Shown here: positions 19,917 to 28,741 of the stretch, piece after piece
Layout of the letters: every line of letters begins with the position of its first letter
Numbering within the stretch: position 1 is the first letter of the stretch
Source: JBJKRF01 sp046704785
GTDB lineage: Bacteria; Chloroflexota; Anaerolineae; Anaerolineales; Villigracilaceae
Length of the DNA stretch: 47,233 nucleotides
NCBI GenBank assembly: GCA_046704785.1
Contig: JBJKRF010000092.1
Coordinates: forward strand, 1 to 47,233
Direction of reading: 5' to 3'
Notes under the pieces: generated by a model
Told to the model about the DNA's origin: nothing
The model's input: only the letters and a program-made list of their open reading frames with translations
Database searches by the model: none
Program-made: the position numbers and the translations under genes

Positions 19917-22544
19917 ATGGAACTCGGACTGGTCCGCAAAATCGACATCGACCACGAAATGCAACAGGCGTACCTGGACTATGCCATGTCCACCATCGTG
20001 GCGCGTGCGCTGCCCGACGCCCGTGACGGGCTCAAGCCCGTCCACCGGCGCATTCTTTATGCCATGTACGATATGGGCTTGCGCCCTGACAGCGCCTACA
20101 AAAAATCGGCGCGTATCGTCGGCGAGGTGCTTGGAAAGTACCATCCCCATGGCGATGCAGCCGTCTACGATGCCATGGCGCGCCTGGCGCAAGATTTCTC
20201 GATGCGCACTCTGCTGGTGGACGGACAGGGCAACTTCGGCTCGATCGACGGCGATCCTCCCGCAGCGATGCGCTACACGGAAGCGCGCCTGGCTGCCCCG
20301 GCGATCAACCTGCTGGCCGATATCAACAAGAACACCGTCGATTTCACGCCCAACTTCGACGAGACGCTAACCGAGCCGACGGTGCTGCCGGCCGCCCTGC
20401 CCAACTTGCTGGTCAATGGCGCAACGGGGATTGCCGTCGGTATGGCCACCTCCATCCCGCCGCACAATCTGGGTGAGGTGGTAGACGCCTTGATTTACAT
20501 GCTGGATCACTGGGAAAAGCTGGACGATATCGATGTAGAACACTTGATGAAATTCGTCCAGGGGCCAGACTTCCCCACCGGCGGTGTCATCATCCAGGAG
20601 GCGGATGAAAACGGCATCGAGGTAGCTTACGGGTCAGGCAAAGGCAAAGTCACCATCCAGGCCCGCGCCCACCTGGAAGAAATGGAGCGCGGCAAAAGCC
20701 GTATCATCGTCACCGAACTGCCCTACCAGACCAACAAATCCAGCCTGATCGAACGCATTGCCGAACTGGCGCGAGAGGGACACGTCGAAGGTCTGGCCGA
20801 CTTGCGCGACGAGTCGGACCGGCACGGCATGCGGATCGTCATCGAACTGACCAAAAACGTCGACCCCGAAAAGGTGCTGGCGACGTTGTACAAACGCACT
20901 CCCATGCAATCCACCTTCAGCATCATCCTGCTGGCGCTGGTCGACGGCGAACCGCGCATGTTGACCCTCAAGCAGGCGCTACGGGTCTACGTCGAGCACC
21001 GTTTAACGGTCATTCGCCGCCGGGGGGAGTACGATCTCGAAAAGGCCCGTCAGCGCGCGCACATCCTGGAGGGTTATCTTGTCGCCCTGAAACACCTGGA
21101 CGAAATCATCAGCCTGATCCGCAATTCACCAAACGTGGAAACGGCCCGCGCACGTCTGATGAAACGCTACAAGCTGACCGAAATCCAGGCCAACGCCATC
21201 CTGGAGATGCAACTACGCCGCCTGGCTGCGCTGGAACGCAAAAAGATCGAAACCGAGTACAAGGAAATTACAGCACTGATCAAATCGCTGGAAGATTTGC
21301 TCAAGTCGCCGAAGAAAATGCGCGTCCTGGCTGCCGAGGAACTCGCCAAAGTCAAGGAAGCTTACGGAGATAAGCGCCGCACGCAAATCGTCAACCTGAA
21401 GGCCGGACGGGAGAAGAAGTCGCTGCTGACCGCTGCCGAGTTGTTGCCCGAACAAACCGTTTGGGTGGGCATGAGCACCGAGGGGACACTGGCGCGTACC
21501 CACGACGACAAGCCCCCGCGCTTGAGCGGCAGCGACGCCCCCAAGCTGCTCGTGCGGGCAGGCACCACCGACACGTTGTACCTCGTCTCGGAGCGCGGAT
21601 TGACCGCGGCGGTGGCCGTCCACACCCTGCCAGAAGCTGAAAAACTATCGGACGGCACGCCCTTCAACAAAGTCTGCGCGCTGAGGGACAACGAACGCCC
21701 GGTGGCCGCTTTTGCGCTGCCCAGGCGTTCCTCGCTGCCTGAAGAGAGCTGCGTCCTGACGGTGACGCACGGTGGAATGCTCAAAAAATCGTCGGTCAAC
21801 GAGTTACCCGGCCCTTCGGCACAAACCTTTGCGCTGTGTAAGGTCAATGACGGTGACGCGCTCGGCTGGGTGACTCTAACGGACGGCAAGAAGGAAATCC
21901 TGCTGGCGACCGCTACCGGCATGGCGATCCGTTTCAAGGAAGATGACATTCGCCCGATGGGGCTGGTGGCCGCCGGAGTGAACGGTGTCAAACTAGGGGT
22001 CGGCGATGAAGTCGTAGGCTGCGTGATTCTGCCCACCGTGGGCGAGGTCTTCGTCGTCGCGTCGGATGGCCGCGCCAAACGCGTGGCCGTCAAGGAATTT
22101 CCCGTGCAAGGCCGCTACGGGCGCGGCGTGATCCTGTGGGACCTGGCCTTGGGCGTCAAGTTGGCCGGTCTCGCCGCCGGGAAGGGCACACACGTCGTCA
22201 CGCTACACCTGCTCAAGGCCGCGCCCAAGATGACCCGTCTCGACGGAGCGGGTCTCAAGAAACGCAGCACCACACGCGGCGACGCAGTGGTGGAAGTCAA
22301 ACCCGGCGATTCAGTGTTGGACCTGACGGACGGTTGGATGCTGGAAAACTTTGTAGAAGCACAACCGGAGAAACCGCAGGAAACCGGGGACAAGGAACCG
22401 GCCAAAACGGGACGTTCGGCATCCGCCAAGAAGGCTGGCGCGGCGAAAAAGCCTCCGGCGAAATCAGGAACGAAAAAGCCGGCCGCGAAGGCCGGCGCGA
22501 CCAGGAAAGCGGCCACACCGAGAACAAAGAAACCCCGCAAGTAA
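19917..22544 (+). CDS. gyrA: DNA gyrase subunit A (type IIA topoisomerase) with basic C-terminal tail
   Basis: The DNA breakage-reunion subunit that, with GyrB, introduces negative supercoils. The 875-aa product has KPVHRRIL (40-47), HPHGDAAVYD (76-85), and catalytic Tyr120 in AAMRYTE. The C-terminal beta-pinwheel keeps a degenerate GyrA box (VQGRYGRG), which argues for gyrase over topoisomerase IV. Ala81 occupies the position of E. coli Ser83, a quinolone contact. The last ~60 residues are Lys/Ala/Pro-rich with repeated AKK and KKP units, like a histone H1 tail. TTGGAG lies about 4 nt before the ATG. No separate promoter is obvious after the restriction gene. Confidence 0.94.
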   Translation: MELGLVRKIDIDHEMQQAYLDYAMSTIVARALPDARDGLKPVHRRILYAMYDMGLRPDSAYKKSARIVGEVLGKYHPHGDAAVYDAMARLAQDFSMRTLLVDGQGNFGSIDGDPPAAMRYTEARLAAPAINLLADINKNTVDFTPNFDETLTEPTVLPAALPNLLVNGATGIAVGMATSIPPHNLGEVVDALIYMLDHWEKLDDIDVEHLMKFVQGPDFPTGGVIIQEADENGIEVAYGSGKGKVTIQARAHLEEMERGKSRIIVTELPYQTNKSSLIERIAELAREGHVEGLADLRDESDRHGMRIVIELTKNVDPEKVLATLYKRTPMQSTFSIILLALVDGEPRMLTLKQALRVYVEHRLTVIRRRGEYDLEKARQRAHILEGYLVALKHLDEIISLIRNSPNVETARARLMKRYKLTEIQANAILEMQLRRLAALERKKIETEYKEITALIKSLEDLLKSPKKMRVLAAEELAKVKEAYGDKRRTQIVNLKAGREKKSLLTAAELLPEQTVWVGMSTEGTLARTHDDKPPRLSGSDAPKLLVRAGTTDTLYLVSERGLTAAVAVHTLPEAEKLSDGTPFNKVCALRDNERPVAAFALPRRSSLPEESCVLTVTHGGMLKKSSVNELPGPSAQTFALCKVNDGDALGWVTLTDGKKEILLATATGMAIRFKEDDIRPMGLVAAGVNGVKLGVGDEVVGCVILPTVGEVFVVASDGRAKRVAVKEFPVQGRYGRGVILWDLALGVKLAGLAAGKGTHVVTLHLLKAAPKMTRLDGAGLKKRSTTRGDAVVEVKPGDSVLDLTDGWMLENFVEAQPEKPQETGDKEPAKTGRSASAKKAGAAKKPPAKSGTKKPAAKAGATRKAATPRTKKPRK

Positions 22545-22580
22545 AAAGTCACGCGCCCTCACGGGCGCGTGACTTTTTAT
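22543..22580. terminator. Bidirectional terminator between gyrA and the convergent GH-like gene
   Basis: A 16-bp perfect stem AAAAAGTCACGCGCCC/GGGCGCGTGACTTTTT (22543-22558 and 22563-22578) closing a TCAC loop. T tracts occur in both directions, so it can end gyrA and the minus-strand gene that stops at 22607. Confidence 0.93.
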
Positions 22581-22606
22581 TGATGACAGTAGAACGCCCC
22601 TGACCG

Positions 22607-23797
22607 TCAGGCCAGGAAGAGGTACTCGCTGGCGATTTTGTCCGCATCCAGGACGAGCGTGGTATAGACTCGTTGCGCTCCGGCCTGCCAGACGAGGGTA
22701 TGAATATCGCCATCTGTCTCCGATTTGACCAGTTGGAATGTCCCGTCAGGAAGTTCGGTGAACAGGTCGGCGTAATCGCGCGCGATGGCCTGGACACCAT
22801 TAGTCACCACGCTGGCACGCACACTGGTAGCCCCTTCGGCGTAGAGCGCGGCCACTTGTGACAAATCGCGACTGTTAAGCGCCGCCAAGTACGCGGCGAC
22901 GAAATCCGTCGCCGGTGTAGGTGTGGCCGGGTCAACAGGGGCAGGAGCCGGTTCCGGAACCGGCTGGGGGGTTGCCGCAGGCGGCTCGTCGCTGGCAGCC
23001 GGTTGTGGCGGGTCCGGTACGGGAGTCGGCTGGAAAGCGTGCGAACGCCCAAAGACGGAAATAGCCGTCCACAAATCCGGCAACTGCTGACGACAATAGT
23101 CCCACGAAAAGAAATTAACGGCTTCGAGCCCCAACGATTTGGCAGTTTCCAAAAAATCGTTGATGTCATCTGCCGTGGGAGTCCAGCCGGAGGTCGAGTA
23201 AGCAGCGCCGGTCGGCACGTAGGCGCGCGCGTTGGGCAGGGCGTCGCACTGCTGTTTGCTGTCGCGCAGTTGCGAACCGGCGTTGTGCGACTGCTCCCAA
23301 TAGACCTGGGGCATGATGTAGTCGCACTTTTCCAGGAAGGTCGACCAGGGCAGTTCGGGGTGATAGTTGGGGAAGCGGAAGGAACTGAGCGCCACGGGCA
23401 GGCGCGGCAGGCCCCTGCGCAGTTTGGACATGAAATCACGCGCAGCGCCGGTTTTGCCAGGCTGCTTGTATTCTGCTTCGGCGTCGATGACGTAACCGTC
23501 CAGGCCAAGGGCCGTAACGCGCTGCACGGCGATGCCCGCCTCACCGAGGGGATCGTCCCCGTAGACGTAGTGCCAGCCCCAGACGGCGATCCCGGCCTGA
23601 TGCAGGGCCTCGACCACGGGAGCGACGAAGTCGGTACTACCGGCGAATCCGAAGGGCACCGTGCCGTCGGCGATTTTGACGAACACATGGGTCAATCCGG
23701 CGGCCCTGGCTTCTGAAACGATAGCCGCCGGGCTGCCGTCTTCACATTCAGGCAGGAGAAAAGTGAAAAAGCCTTTGCCTTTTAAAGTTAGAGTCAT
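22607..23797 (-). CDS. Glycoside-hydrolase-like TIM-barrel protein with NTF2-like C-terminal domain
   Basis: A 396-aa protein of unknown function. Residues 1-~250 look like a (beta/alpha)8 barrel related to lysozyme-like or DUF4015-type glycosidases: WGWHYVYGDD, GYVIDAEAEYK with acidic residues at a strand end, CDYIMPQVYWEQ and NFFSWDY. A Pro/Ala linker follows to about residue 285, then an NTF2/SnoaL-like domain (FVAAYLAALNSRDLSQVAALYAE). No signal peptide is visible, which is odd for a wall-active enzyme. I chose the ATG at 23797 because GGAGG lies about 6 nt upstream; the longer frame runs into the HD gene. Whether it is catalytic is uncertain. Confidence 0.72.
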   Translation of the reverse strand: MTLTLKGKGFFTFLLPECEDGSPAAIVSEARAAGLTHVFVKIADGTVPFGFAGSTDFVAPVVEALHQAGIAVWGWHYVYGDDPLGEAGIAVQRVTALGLDGYVIDAEAEYKQPGKTGAARDFMSKLRRGLPRLPVALSSFRFPNYHPELPWSTFLEKCDYIMPQVYWEQSHNAGSQLRDSKQQCDALPNARAYVPTGAAYSTSGWTPTADDINDFLETAKSLGLEAVNFFSWDYCRQQLPDLWTAISVFGRSHAFQPTPVPDPPQPAASDEPPAATPQPVPEPAPAPVDPATPTPATDFVAAYLAALNSRDLSQVAALYAEGATSVRASVVTNGVQAIARDYADLFTELPDGTFQLVKSETDGDIHTLVWQAGAQRVYTTLVLDADKIASEYLFLA

Positions 23798-23834
23798 GGC
23801 GTCCTCCAGCGACACTGCCTCACAAGCCGCACAA

Positions 23835-24404
23835 CTACGGCTGGGCGTTCCCGACCAGGTCCAGTTCGGGGGCAATGCGGCGCATGGCCAGAATAACGTT
23901 CTGGACGTGTTCCCATAGTTCGATACCGAGTTCTTCCGCGCCACGGACGATGTCATCACGATTGGCCCCGGCAGCGAAAGATTTTTCCTTGAATTTCTTC
24001 TTGACCGATTTAGCTTCCAGGTCGTAAAGCGAGTGTGAGGGACGCACAAGTGCGGCAGCGGTAATCAGTCCGGTGACCTCGTCGCAGGCAAAGAGAGCCT
24101 TTTCCATGCGGCTCTGGCGCGGGACGCCGGTATGCTCGGCGTGAGATTGGATGGCGCGGATGATGGTCTCGTCCACGCCGTGCCCGCGCAGGATGGGCGC
24201 ACCCGCCTGGGGATGCTCTTCCAGGGTGGGATGAATCTCCCAATCGAAGTCGTGCAGCAAACCGGTCAGCCCCCAGGTTTCCACGTCTTCGCCGAACTTT
24301 TCGGCATAGAAACGCATGGCAGCTTCGACGCAGAGCATGTGCTTGACAAGGTTTTCGTTTTTAACGTACTCGTGGACGAGGGTAAGAGCTTCAGTGCGTG
24401 TCAT
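23835..24404 (-). CDS. HD-domain (HDIG type) metal-dependent phosphohydrolase-like protein
   Basis: A 189-aa protein with the HD superfamily pattern: KHMLCVEAAM (first His), LTGLLHDFDWE (His-Asp pair), EHPQAGAPIL and a SHAEHTG segment. Such HDIG proteins hydrolyse phosphate esters of nucleotides or similar small molecules; the substrate is unknown. I prefer ATG 24404 (MTRTEAL) over 24422, because an AGGTAAAG sequence precedes it while AAGG abuts the upstream ATG too closely. A TATAAT on the minus strand (24487-24482) could be its promoter. The barrel/NTF2 gene follows 37 nt downstream. Confidence 0.84.
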   Translation of the reverse strand: MTRTEALTLVHEYVKNENLVKHMLCVEAAMRFYAEKFGEDVETWGLTGLLHDFDWEIHPTLEEHPQAGAPILRGHGVDETIIRAIQSHAEHTGVPRQSRMEKALFACDEVTGLITAAALVRPSHSLYDLEAKSVKKKFKEKSFAAGANRDDIVRGAEELGIELWEHVQNVILAMRRIAPELDLVGNAQP

Positions 24405-24493
24405 ATCTTTACCTGTATACATCCTTACGGTGATAAATTCGAATAATTTCTTAAAAGCAATAATTTGTAGTATGGATTCAAATTATACGAGAC

Positions 24494-25144
24494 TTACTGC
24501 GCAGACGGCGGGAAGATCGGTTCCGGGCTGCCAAGCACCGGCAAAGGATGCGTCACATGGACATCAACGAGCGCGGTCACGGTAGCCGCCAACTCACGGA
24601 CATTCCAGTATACAACGGAACTGCGCCGGTAAACGCGGCCCTGCGCGGTGACGCCGACCGCATCCAGCCCCAGCATGTTGCAGGTGTAAATAGCGCGCGG
24701 CAGATGAAAATCCTGGGTGACGAGAATCACATCCGTCAGGCCAAAGATGGCCCCGGCGCGGTAGCACGTGTCGTACGTGCGGCGTCCGGCATAATCGAGC
24801 ACAATATCTTTATCCGGCACGCCCAGCGAACGGGCGTATTCACGCATGGCTTCCGGCTCATTGTAATCGGCCGTCCGGTTGTCACCGCTCATCAGCAGCT
24901 TCTCCACTTTTCCCGCGAAGTAGAGCTGCGCAGCGGTCTCCACGCGGTCTTTTAGAACCGGCGTAGGCGAACCGTCACGCCACAGCCCCGCCCCAAAAAC
25001 GACGGCGACCGGGCGCACCGGCGCGTCGTCAACTCTATAGGTGCGCGGCCAGGCGTACAGGGCCGTAATCAGCCGGGAAATCGATACAACCAGCGTGCCG
25101 AGAAGAACCAGCAACAGCACTGCCTTTATCAGCCTTTTGAACAT
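24494..25144 (-). CDS. YdcF/SanA family (DUF218) membrane-anchored protein
   Basis: A 216-aa protein with one N-terminal membrane helix (residues about 5-28) and a DUF218 domain outside: AVVFGAGLWRDGSPTPVLKDRV near residues 47-68, LLMSGDNRTADYNEPEAM, and LVTQDFHLPRAIYTCNMLGL with the conserved His. Relatives include E. coli SanA and YdcF, linked to envelope barrier function and vancomycin sensitivity; the chemistry is not settled. I chose ATG 25144 because the membrane helix starts right after it; the upstream frame extension crosses the repeat element at 25243-25326. Confidence 0.87.
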   Translation of the reverse strand: MFKRLIKAVLLLVLLGTLVVSISRLITALYAWPRTYRVDDAPVRPVAVVFGAGLWRDGSPTPVLKDRVETAAQLYFAGKVEKLLMSGDNRTADYNEPEAMREYARSLGVPDKDIVLDYAGRRTYDTCYRAGAIFGLTDVILVTQDFHLPRAIYTCNMLGLDAVGVTAQGRVYRRSSVVYWNVRELAATVTALVDVHVTHPLPVLGSPEPIFPPSAQ

Positions 25145-25242
25145 CCTGGCAATTCTACCAAAATAAAAGAGACATTCCGCAGGGATCGCAAAGCTGCAGG
25201 ATTTTCGAAGAGAATAGGCGAACCGGGTTCCCCACGAGTGCT

Positions 25243-25326
25243 GCACTTCCTTAAGTTGTAGGCTTGCGTTCTGGACTTTTTCCCGAAAACCAGACCTTGT
25301 GCCCTCCACTTTTATAAAGTTGCGGC
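25243..25326 (-). repeat. Mini inverted-repeat element, copy B
   Basis: On the minus strand this matches the element at 29864-29951 at roughly 85% by eye, from GCCGCAACTTTAT to AACTTAAGGAAG. It starts 1 nt after the stop of the terminal phnE gene. Its ends are more degenerate than those of copy A. The two copies face each other and bracket the Phn importer. Confidence 0.75.
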
Positions 25327-25327
25327 T

Positions 25328-26473
25328 CTAAGTGTAACGTTTGCGGATTTCGGCGCTGAAGAAATCCATGGCCCAGACGACGATCACAATAGCCCAGATG
25401 GCGGTACCCGCTTTTTGATATTCCAACACGTTGATGCGTTGGCTGAGATAGAAACCGATCCCGCCGCCGCCCACAAAACCCAGGATGGTGCTGATACGCA
25501 CGTTGATGTCCCAGTGATAGATGATGAAGGAAATAAAATCTGGGACAACCTGCGGGATGACGGCAAACCGAATCACCTGCACCGGATTCGCCCCGGTAGC
25601 GGAAACCGCCTCGATAGGACCCGGGTCGATGCTTTCAACCGCTTCGGAGAAGAGTTTACCCAGCGAGGCGACCGTGACCACGATCAGCGCCAGCACGCCT
25701 GCAAAAGCGCCAAAGCCCACCCACAAGGCAAATACCGTTGCCAGAACCAACGAGTCGTAAGAACGGGTAATATTCAAAACCGCGCGAACCGCCGTATAGA
25801 CCGTGGTTCCCAGCCAGCCACGTCCCATGATGTTGCGAGCCGCCAGGAAACTGATCGGCGCAGCGATAATCGTCCCGGCGGTGGTTGCCAACAGTGCCAT
25901 AAAGATGGTTACCATGATGTTGTTAATCACATCGATCAGGGCCGTGCTGGGAATCAGGCCTCCGATTGGAACCGAGGTCTCCGCTTGCAGGTGGCTGGGC
26001 GTCCCGTCGGTTGTCGCATTGATCGGACGCACTTCCACTTGTGCGGTGAAGTTCCCGTTCGCATCGGTATGCGACAACGTCGAGAAGAGCATATTCCCGC
26101 TGGGCAAAAGCCATTGAAGCTTGACATCGGTGTCGGGCGCCATGTCAGTGCCTTGCACCTGAACCAGGTCGCCGGGGCTGGCGCACGCGACACCCGTACG
26201 AATACGCGGGCCGCTTTCAGTTAATTGCGCCGCCTGGGCCGACCCACAGGGTACCGGGAAGACAACATCGATACGGGTATCGAGCGTCTTATGTGTGAAC
26301 AAATCCGGGTGGAGCAGGTCGCTCAAGATTTTCTCACTCTTGGGCAGGGAGGTCAGCAATTTGATTGGATTGATTTCCGTCACCTGATAGCCAACCACAT
26401 ACGCTGCGATGGCAAGCACCGCAAAGAAGCCCGTGACGAACCAGCGGCGTAGGCGAAAGTCGTGAGGATCCAT
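25328..26473 (-). CDS. phnE: Phosphonate/phosphite-type ABC permease (PhnE family), second copy
   Basis: A 381-aa inner-membrane permease. Residues about 12-32 form one helix, residues about 60-175 form an extracytoplasmic beta-rich domain (GDLVQVQGTDMAPDTDVKLQW is Ig/IPT-like), and the last ~200 residues are the PhnE core with VTIFMALLATTAGTIIAAPI, the EAA-loop equivalent ESIDPGPIEAVSATGAN and GFVGGGGIGFYL. Usual PhnE proteins are ~260-280 aa with no such insert. It starts 1 nt after the stop of the first permease, so the two are coupled and probably form a heterodimeric channel. Confidence 0.88.
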   Translation of the reverse strand: MDPHDFRLRRWFVTGFFAVLAIAAYVVGYQVTEINPIKLLTSLPKSEKILSDLLHPDLFTHKTLDTRIDVVFPVPCGSAQAAQLTESGPRIRTGVACASPGDLVQVQGTDMAPDTDVKLQWLLPSGNMLFSTLSHTDANGNFTAQVEVRPINATTDGTPSHLQAETSVPIGGLIPSTALIDVINNIMVTIFMALLATTAGTIIAAPISFLAARNIMGRGWLGTTVYTAVRAVLNITRSYDSLVLATVFALWVGFGAFAGVLALIVVTVASLGKLFSEAVESIDPGPIEAVSATGANPVQVIRFAVIPQVVPDFISFIIYHWDINVRISTILGFVGGGGIGFYLSQRINVLEYQKAGTAIWAIVIVVWAMDFFSAEIRKRYT

Positions 26474-26474
26474 G

Positions 26475-27878
26475 CTACACCAACCTGGCCCGGATGCGAG
26501 CGCTCACGAAATCGAGCGTAATCACGATAATGGCAATGGCAATGAAAGAAGAACTCACCGCCCGAAAATCCCCCTTGATGATCCATTGGTAAAGGTAGAA
26601 ACCAATCCCGCCGCCGCCTACGAACCCGATGATGGTGGAAGTGCGCACGTTAATATCCCAGCGGAACAGCGTGAAGGATGCAAAGGGTGGCACGATCTGC
26701 GGAATAACCGCATAGCGTACCATCTGCACCCAATTTCCGCCCGCGGCGCGCACGGCCTCGAGCGGCCCCGGGTCGATGCCTTCGATCACCTCGGAATACA
26801 ACTTTCCAAGGGCGGCAATGGTGTGCATCGTGATGGCAATCACCCCGGCAAACGGGCCCAATCCGACAATGACAACGAAAACGATGGCAATAATCAAAGG
26901 CTCGATGGAACGAACGATGTTAAGGATTGTACGGGTTGCAACATAAATCGCCACGGTTACCGGATGGCCACCCATCAGATTCCGCGCGGCCAGGAAACTG
27001 ACAGGGATAGCGCCCAACATGCCCAGCGTCGTCGACATCAAAGCCAGGAAAAGGGTCTGGATGATGCCGTCCACAACGTAGCTGCCGTTCTTCGAGAGTT
27101 GGAAGGCCGTCTGCGGGTGGGACTGAATCAGGTAGACACGATGTTCGAGCGGTAGCGTGGGGTCTGGCGCTGCGGAAAGCGCGCTGGGCGGAATGTGAAT
27201 GACGGTGTTCAGCTTTCCCTGCGAGTCTGACATCAACACCAGCGTGGTGATAAACCCCTTCCCCAACGGCAGGCGATCTCCAATGGGAGTCGCCCACTGC
27301 AAGGTCGTTTGAGTATCCGGCCACAATCCGCTGGCCTGCACGCTCAGACTGTCGTTCAACTTGCCGCAATTGGGAGAAACCGTCACCGTAATCCCATTGA
27401 CGGTATTGGTTGCCGCCGGCGGGTTGGGCCCACACGGCACTTCCACCGGCGCCCAGCCTGTATTCGTAATTTCCACCTGCGACAAGAAATCGGGGCGGAA
27501 CATGGGGCTGAGAATCGAACCGGCGCGGTCGATGTTGCGGGTGAGCGCCGACGGGTCGGCGTCGGTGACCTGCCAACCAATGCCATAGCCCATCACCAGG
27601 ATCAGCGCCACAGGCAGGAACACCGAGCGCGTCTGCCCCCGTACGACTCCAACCGCATCCCAAACGTTCCAAAACCAAATCACCGCCGGAACCAAATACC
27701 AACCCGGCACGTGATACCAAACCGCAACCAGGAGAGCTACAAGCTCGCCCAGGAGAATCGCTCCGCCCCGGTAGCGTTGTCTCCCATAGATTTGTCCAAG
27801 CCCGGGGACGAGCAGGGAAAGCAAACCGGCGATCAGCGGTGAGCGCTCGCCTGAGACGGATGAGGCCTTGGTCGCCAT
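26475..27878 (-). CDS. phnE: Phosphonate/phosphite-type ABC permease with fused N-terminal membrane domain
   Basis: A 467-aa chimeric permease. Residues about 14-100 hold hydrophobic helices starting LLSLLVPGLGQIYGRQRYRGG, a motif seen in small TM2/TM9-like membrane proteins rather than PhnE. Residues about 115-265 form an extracytoplasmic beta-rich domain with paired Cys, similar in style to that of its partner. Residues about 270-467 are the PhnE core (EGIDPGPLEAVRAAGGN, GFVGGGGIGFYLYQ). The ATG at 27878 lies 1 nt after the ATPase stop. The upstream frame extension overlaps the ATPase gene and was rejected. Confidence 0.87.
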   Translation of the reverse strand: MATKASSVSGERSPLIAGLLSLLVPGLGQIYGRQRYRGGAILLGELVALLVAVWYHVPGWYLVPAVIWFWNVWDAVGVVRGQTRSVFLPVALILVMGYGIGWQVTDADPSALTRNIDRAGSILSPMFRPDFLSQVEITNTGWAPVEVPCGPNPPAATNTVNGITVTVSPNCGKLNDSLSVQASGLWPDTQTTLQWATPIGDRLPLGKGFITTLVLMSDSQGKLNTVIHIPPSALSAAPDPTLPLEHRVYLIQSHPQTAFQLSKNGSYVVDGIIQTLFLALMSTTLGMLGAIPVSFLAARNLMGGHPVTVAIYVATRTILNIVRSIEPLIIAIVFVVIVGLGPFAGVIAITMHTIAALGKLYSEVIEGIDPGPLEAVRAAGGNWVQMVRYAVIPQIVPPFASFTLFRWDINVRTSTIIGFVGGGGIGFYLYQWIIKGDFRAVSSSFIAIAIIVITLDFVSARIRARLV

Positions 27879-27879
27879 A

Positions 27880-28665
27880 CTAATCTGCCTCGAGCGCTGT
27901 GGCACGCACTTCCTGTGCTTCTTCCCCGTAGATTTCTTTGAACTTGGCGCGGTTGATTTCCTTGGGAAGGCCCTCGAAGACCTTGACGCCGCTCTTGAGG
28001 GCGACCACGCGCGTGGCATAGCGATGCACCAGGTCGAGGAAGTGCAGGCTGCAAAGGACGGTAATACCTTCCTTGTTGAGTTGTTCGAGATACTGCAAAA
28101 TGGAATGAGAGAGCACCGGGTCCAGAGAGGCAACCGGCTCGTCGGCCAGGATCAATTTGGGCTCCTGCATGAGCGTGCGCGCAATTCCTACGCGTTGTTG
28201 CTGCCCACCCGACAGCGTATCGGCCCGCGTGTGGGCTTTGTCGGCGATTCCAACCCGTTCGAGGGCCTGAATGGCGCGATTGCGATCGGCTTTCGGCCAA
28301 ATCCCCATCAAGCTCATGAGCGGATTGGCGTAACCCAGCCGCCCCGAAAGCACATTCGTCATGACGCTGCTGCGCTTCACCAGGTTGAACTGCTGGAACA
28401 CCATTCCAATATGTCGACGCAGGTGTCGCAGTTCGCCCGGCGACGCCTGGGTAACGTCCGCGCCGTCCCACAGGACATGCCCCTCGGTCGGGTCGATCAG
28501 ACGGTTGATACAACGCAACAGGGTGGATTTTCCCGATCCGGAAAGACCAATGATGACCAGGAACTCTCCACTATCGACAGTGAAACTGACGTCTTTGAGC
28601 GCCACCGTTCCGTTGGGATAGACTTTCGTCAGGTGTTCAATTTGCAGCAATGGAGCACCTCCCAT
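27880..28665 (-). CDS. phnC: Phosphonate/phosphite-type ABC transporter ATP-binding protein
   Basis: A 261-aa cytoplasmic ATPase that powers the PhnD-PhnE importer. Walker A GLSGSGKST (40-48), Q-loop VFQQFNLV, signature LSGGQQQRV, Walker B LILADEPVASLD and the switch His in SLHFLDL are all intact. PhnC proteins usually begin just before the IEHLTKVY segment. ATG 28665 has no good ribosome binding site, whereas GGGAGG lies 7 nt before a TTG at 28650 (Leu6). The true start may therefore be TTG 28650, giving a 256-aa protein. Confidence 0.9.
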   Translation of the reverse strand: MGGAPLLQIEHLTKVYPNGTVALKDVSFTVDSGEFLVIIGLSGSGKSTLLRCINRLIDPTEGHVLWDGADVTQASPGELRHLRRHIGMVFQQFNLVKRSSVMTNVLSGRLGYANPLMSLMGIWPKADRNRAIQALERVGIADKAHTRADTLSGGQQQRVGIARTLMQEPKLILADEPVASLDPVLSHSILQYLEQLNKEGITVLCSLHFLDLVHRYATRVVALKSGVKVFEGLPKEINRAKFKEIYGEEAQEVRATALEAD

Positions 28666-28691
28666 TCCGTTTCAAGGCTCAAGGAATGAAA

Positions 28692-28722
28692 GAGGGGGGA
28701 GAAGCCTCGCTTCCCTCCCCTC
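28692..28722 (-). promoter_or_regulatory. Intercistronic hairpin between phnD and phnC
   Basis: On the minus strand GAGGGGAGGGAAGC pairs with GCTTCTCCCCCCTC (one mismatch, one G-U) around a GAG loop, followed by TTTC. It sits between the binding-protein stop and the ATPase start. In binding-protein operons such hairpins often cause partial termination or protect the upstream mRNA, raising binding-protein output; that role here is inference. Confidence 0.6.
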
Positions 28723-28741
28723 GACTTTCAGGTGTTACAGA

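Noticed and set aside
25145..25309. N-terminal extension of the YdcF-like protein from 25309
   Set aside because: It reads through repeat copy B and lacks a signal; a membrane helix follows directly after the ATG at 25144.
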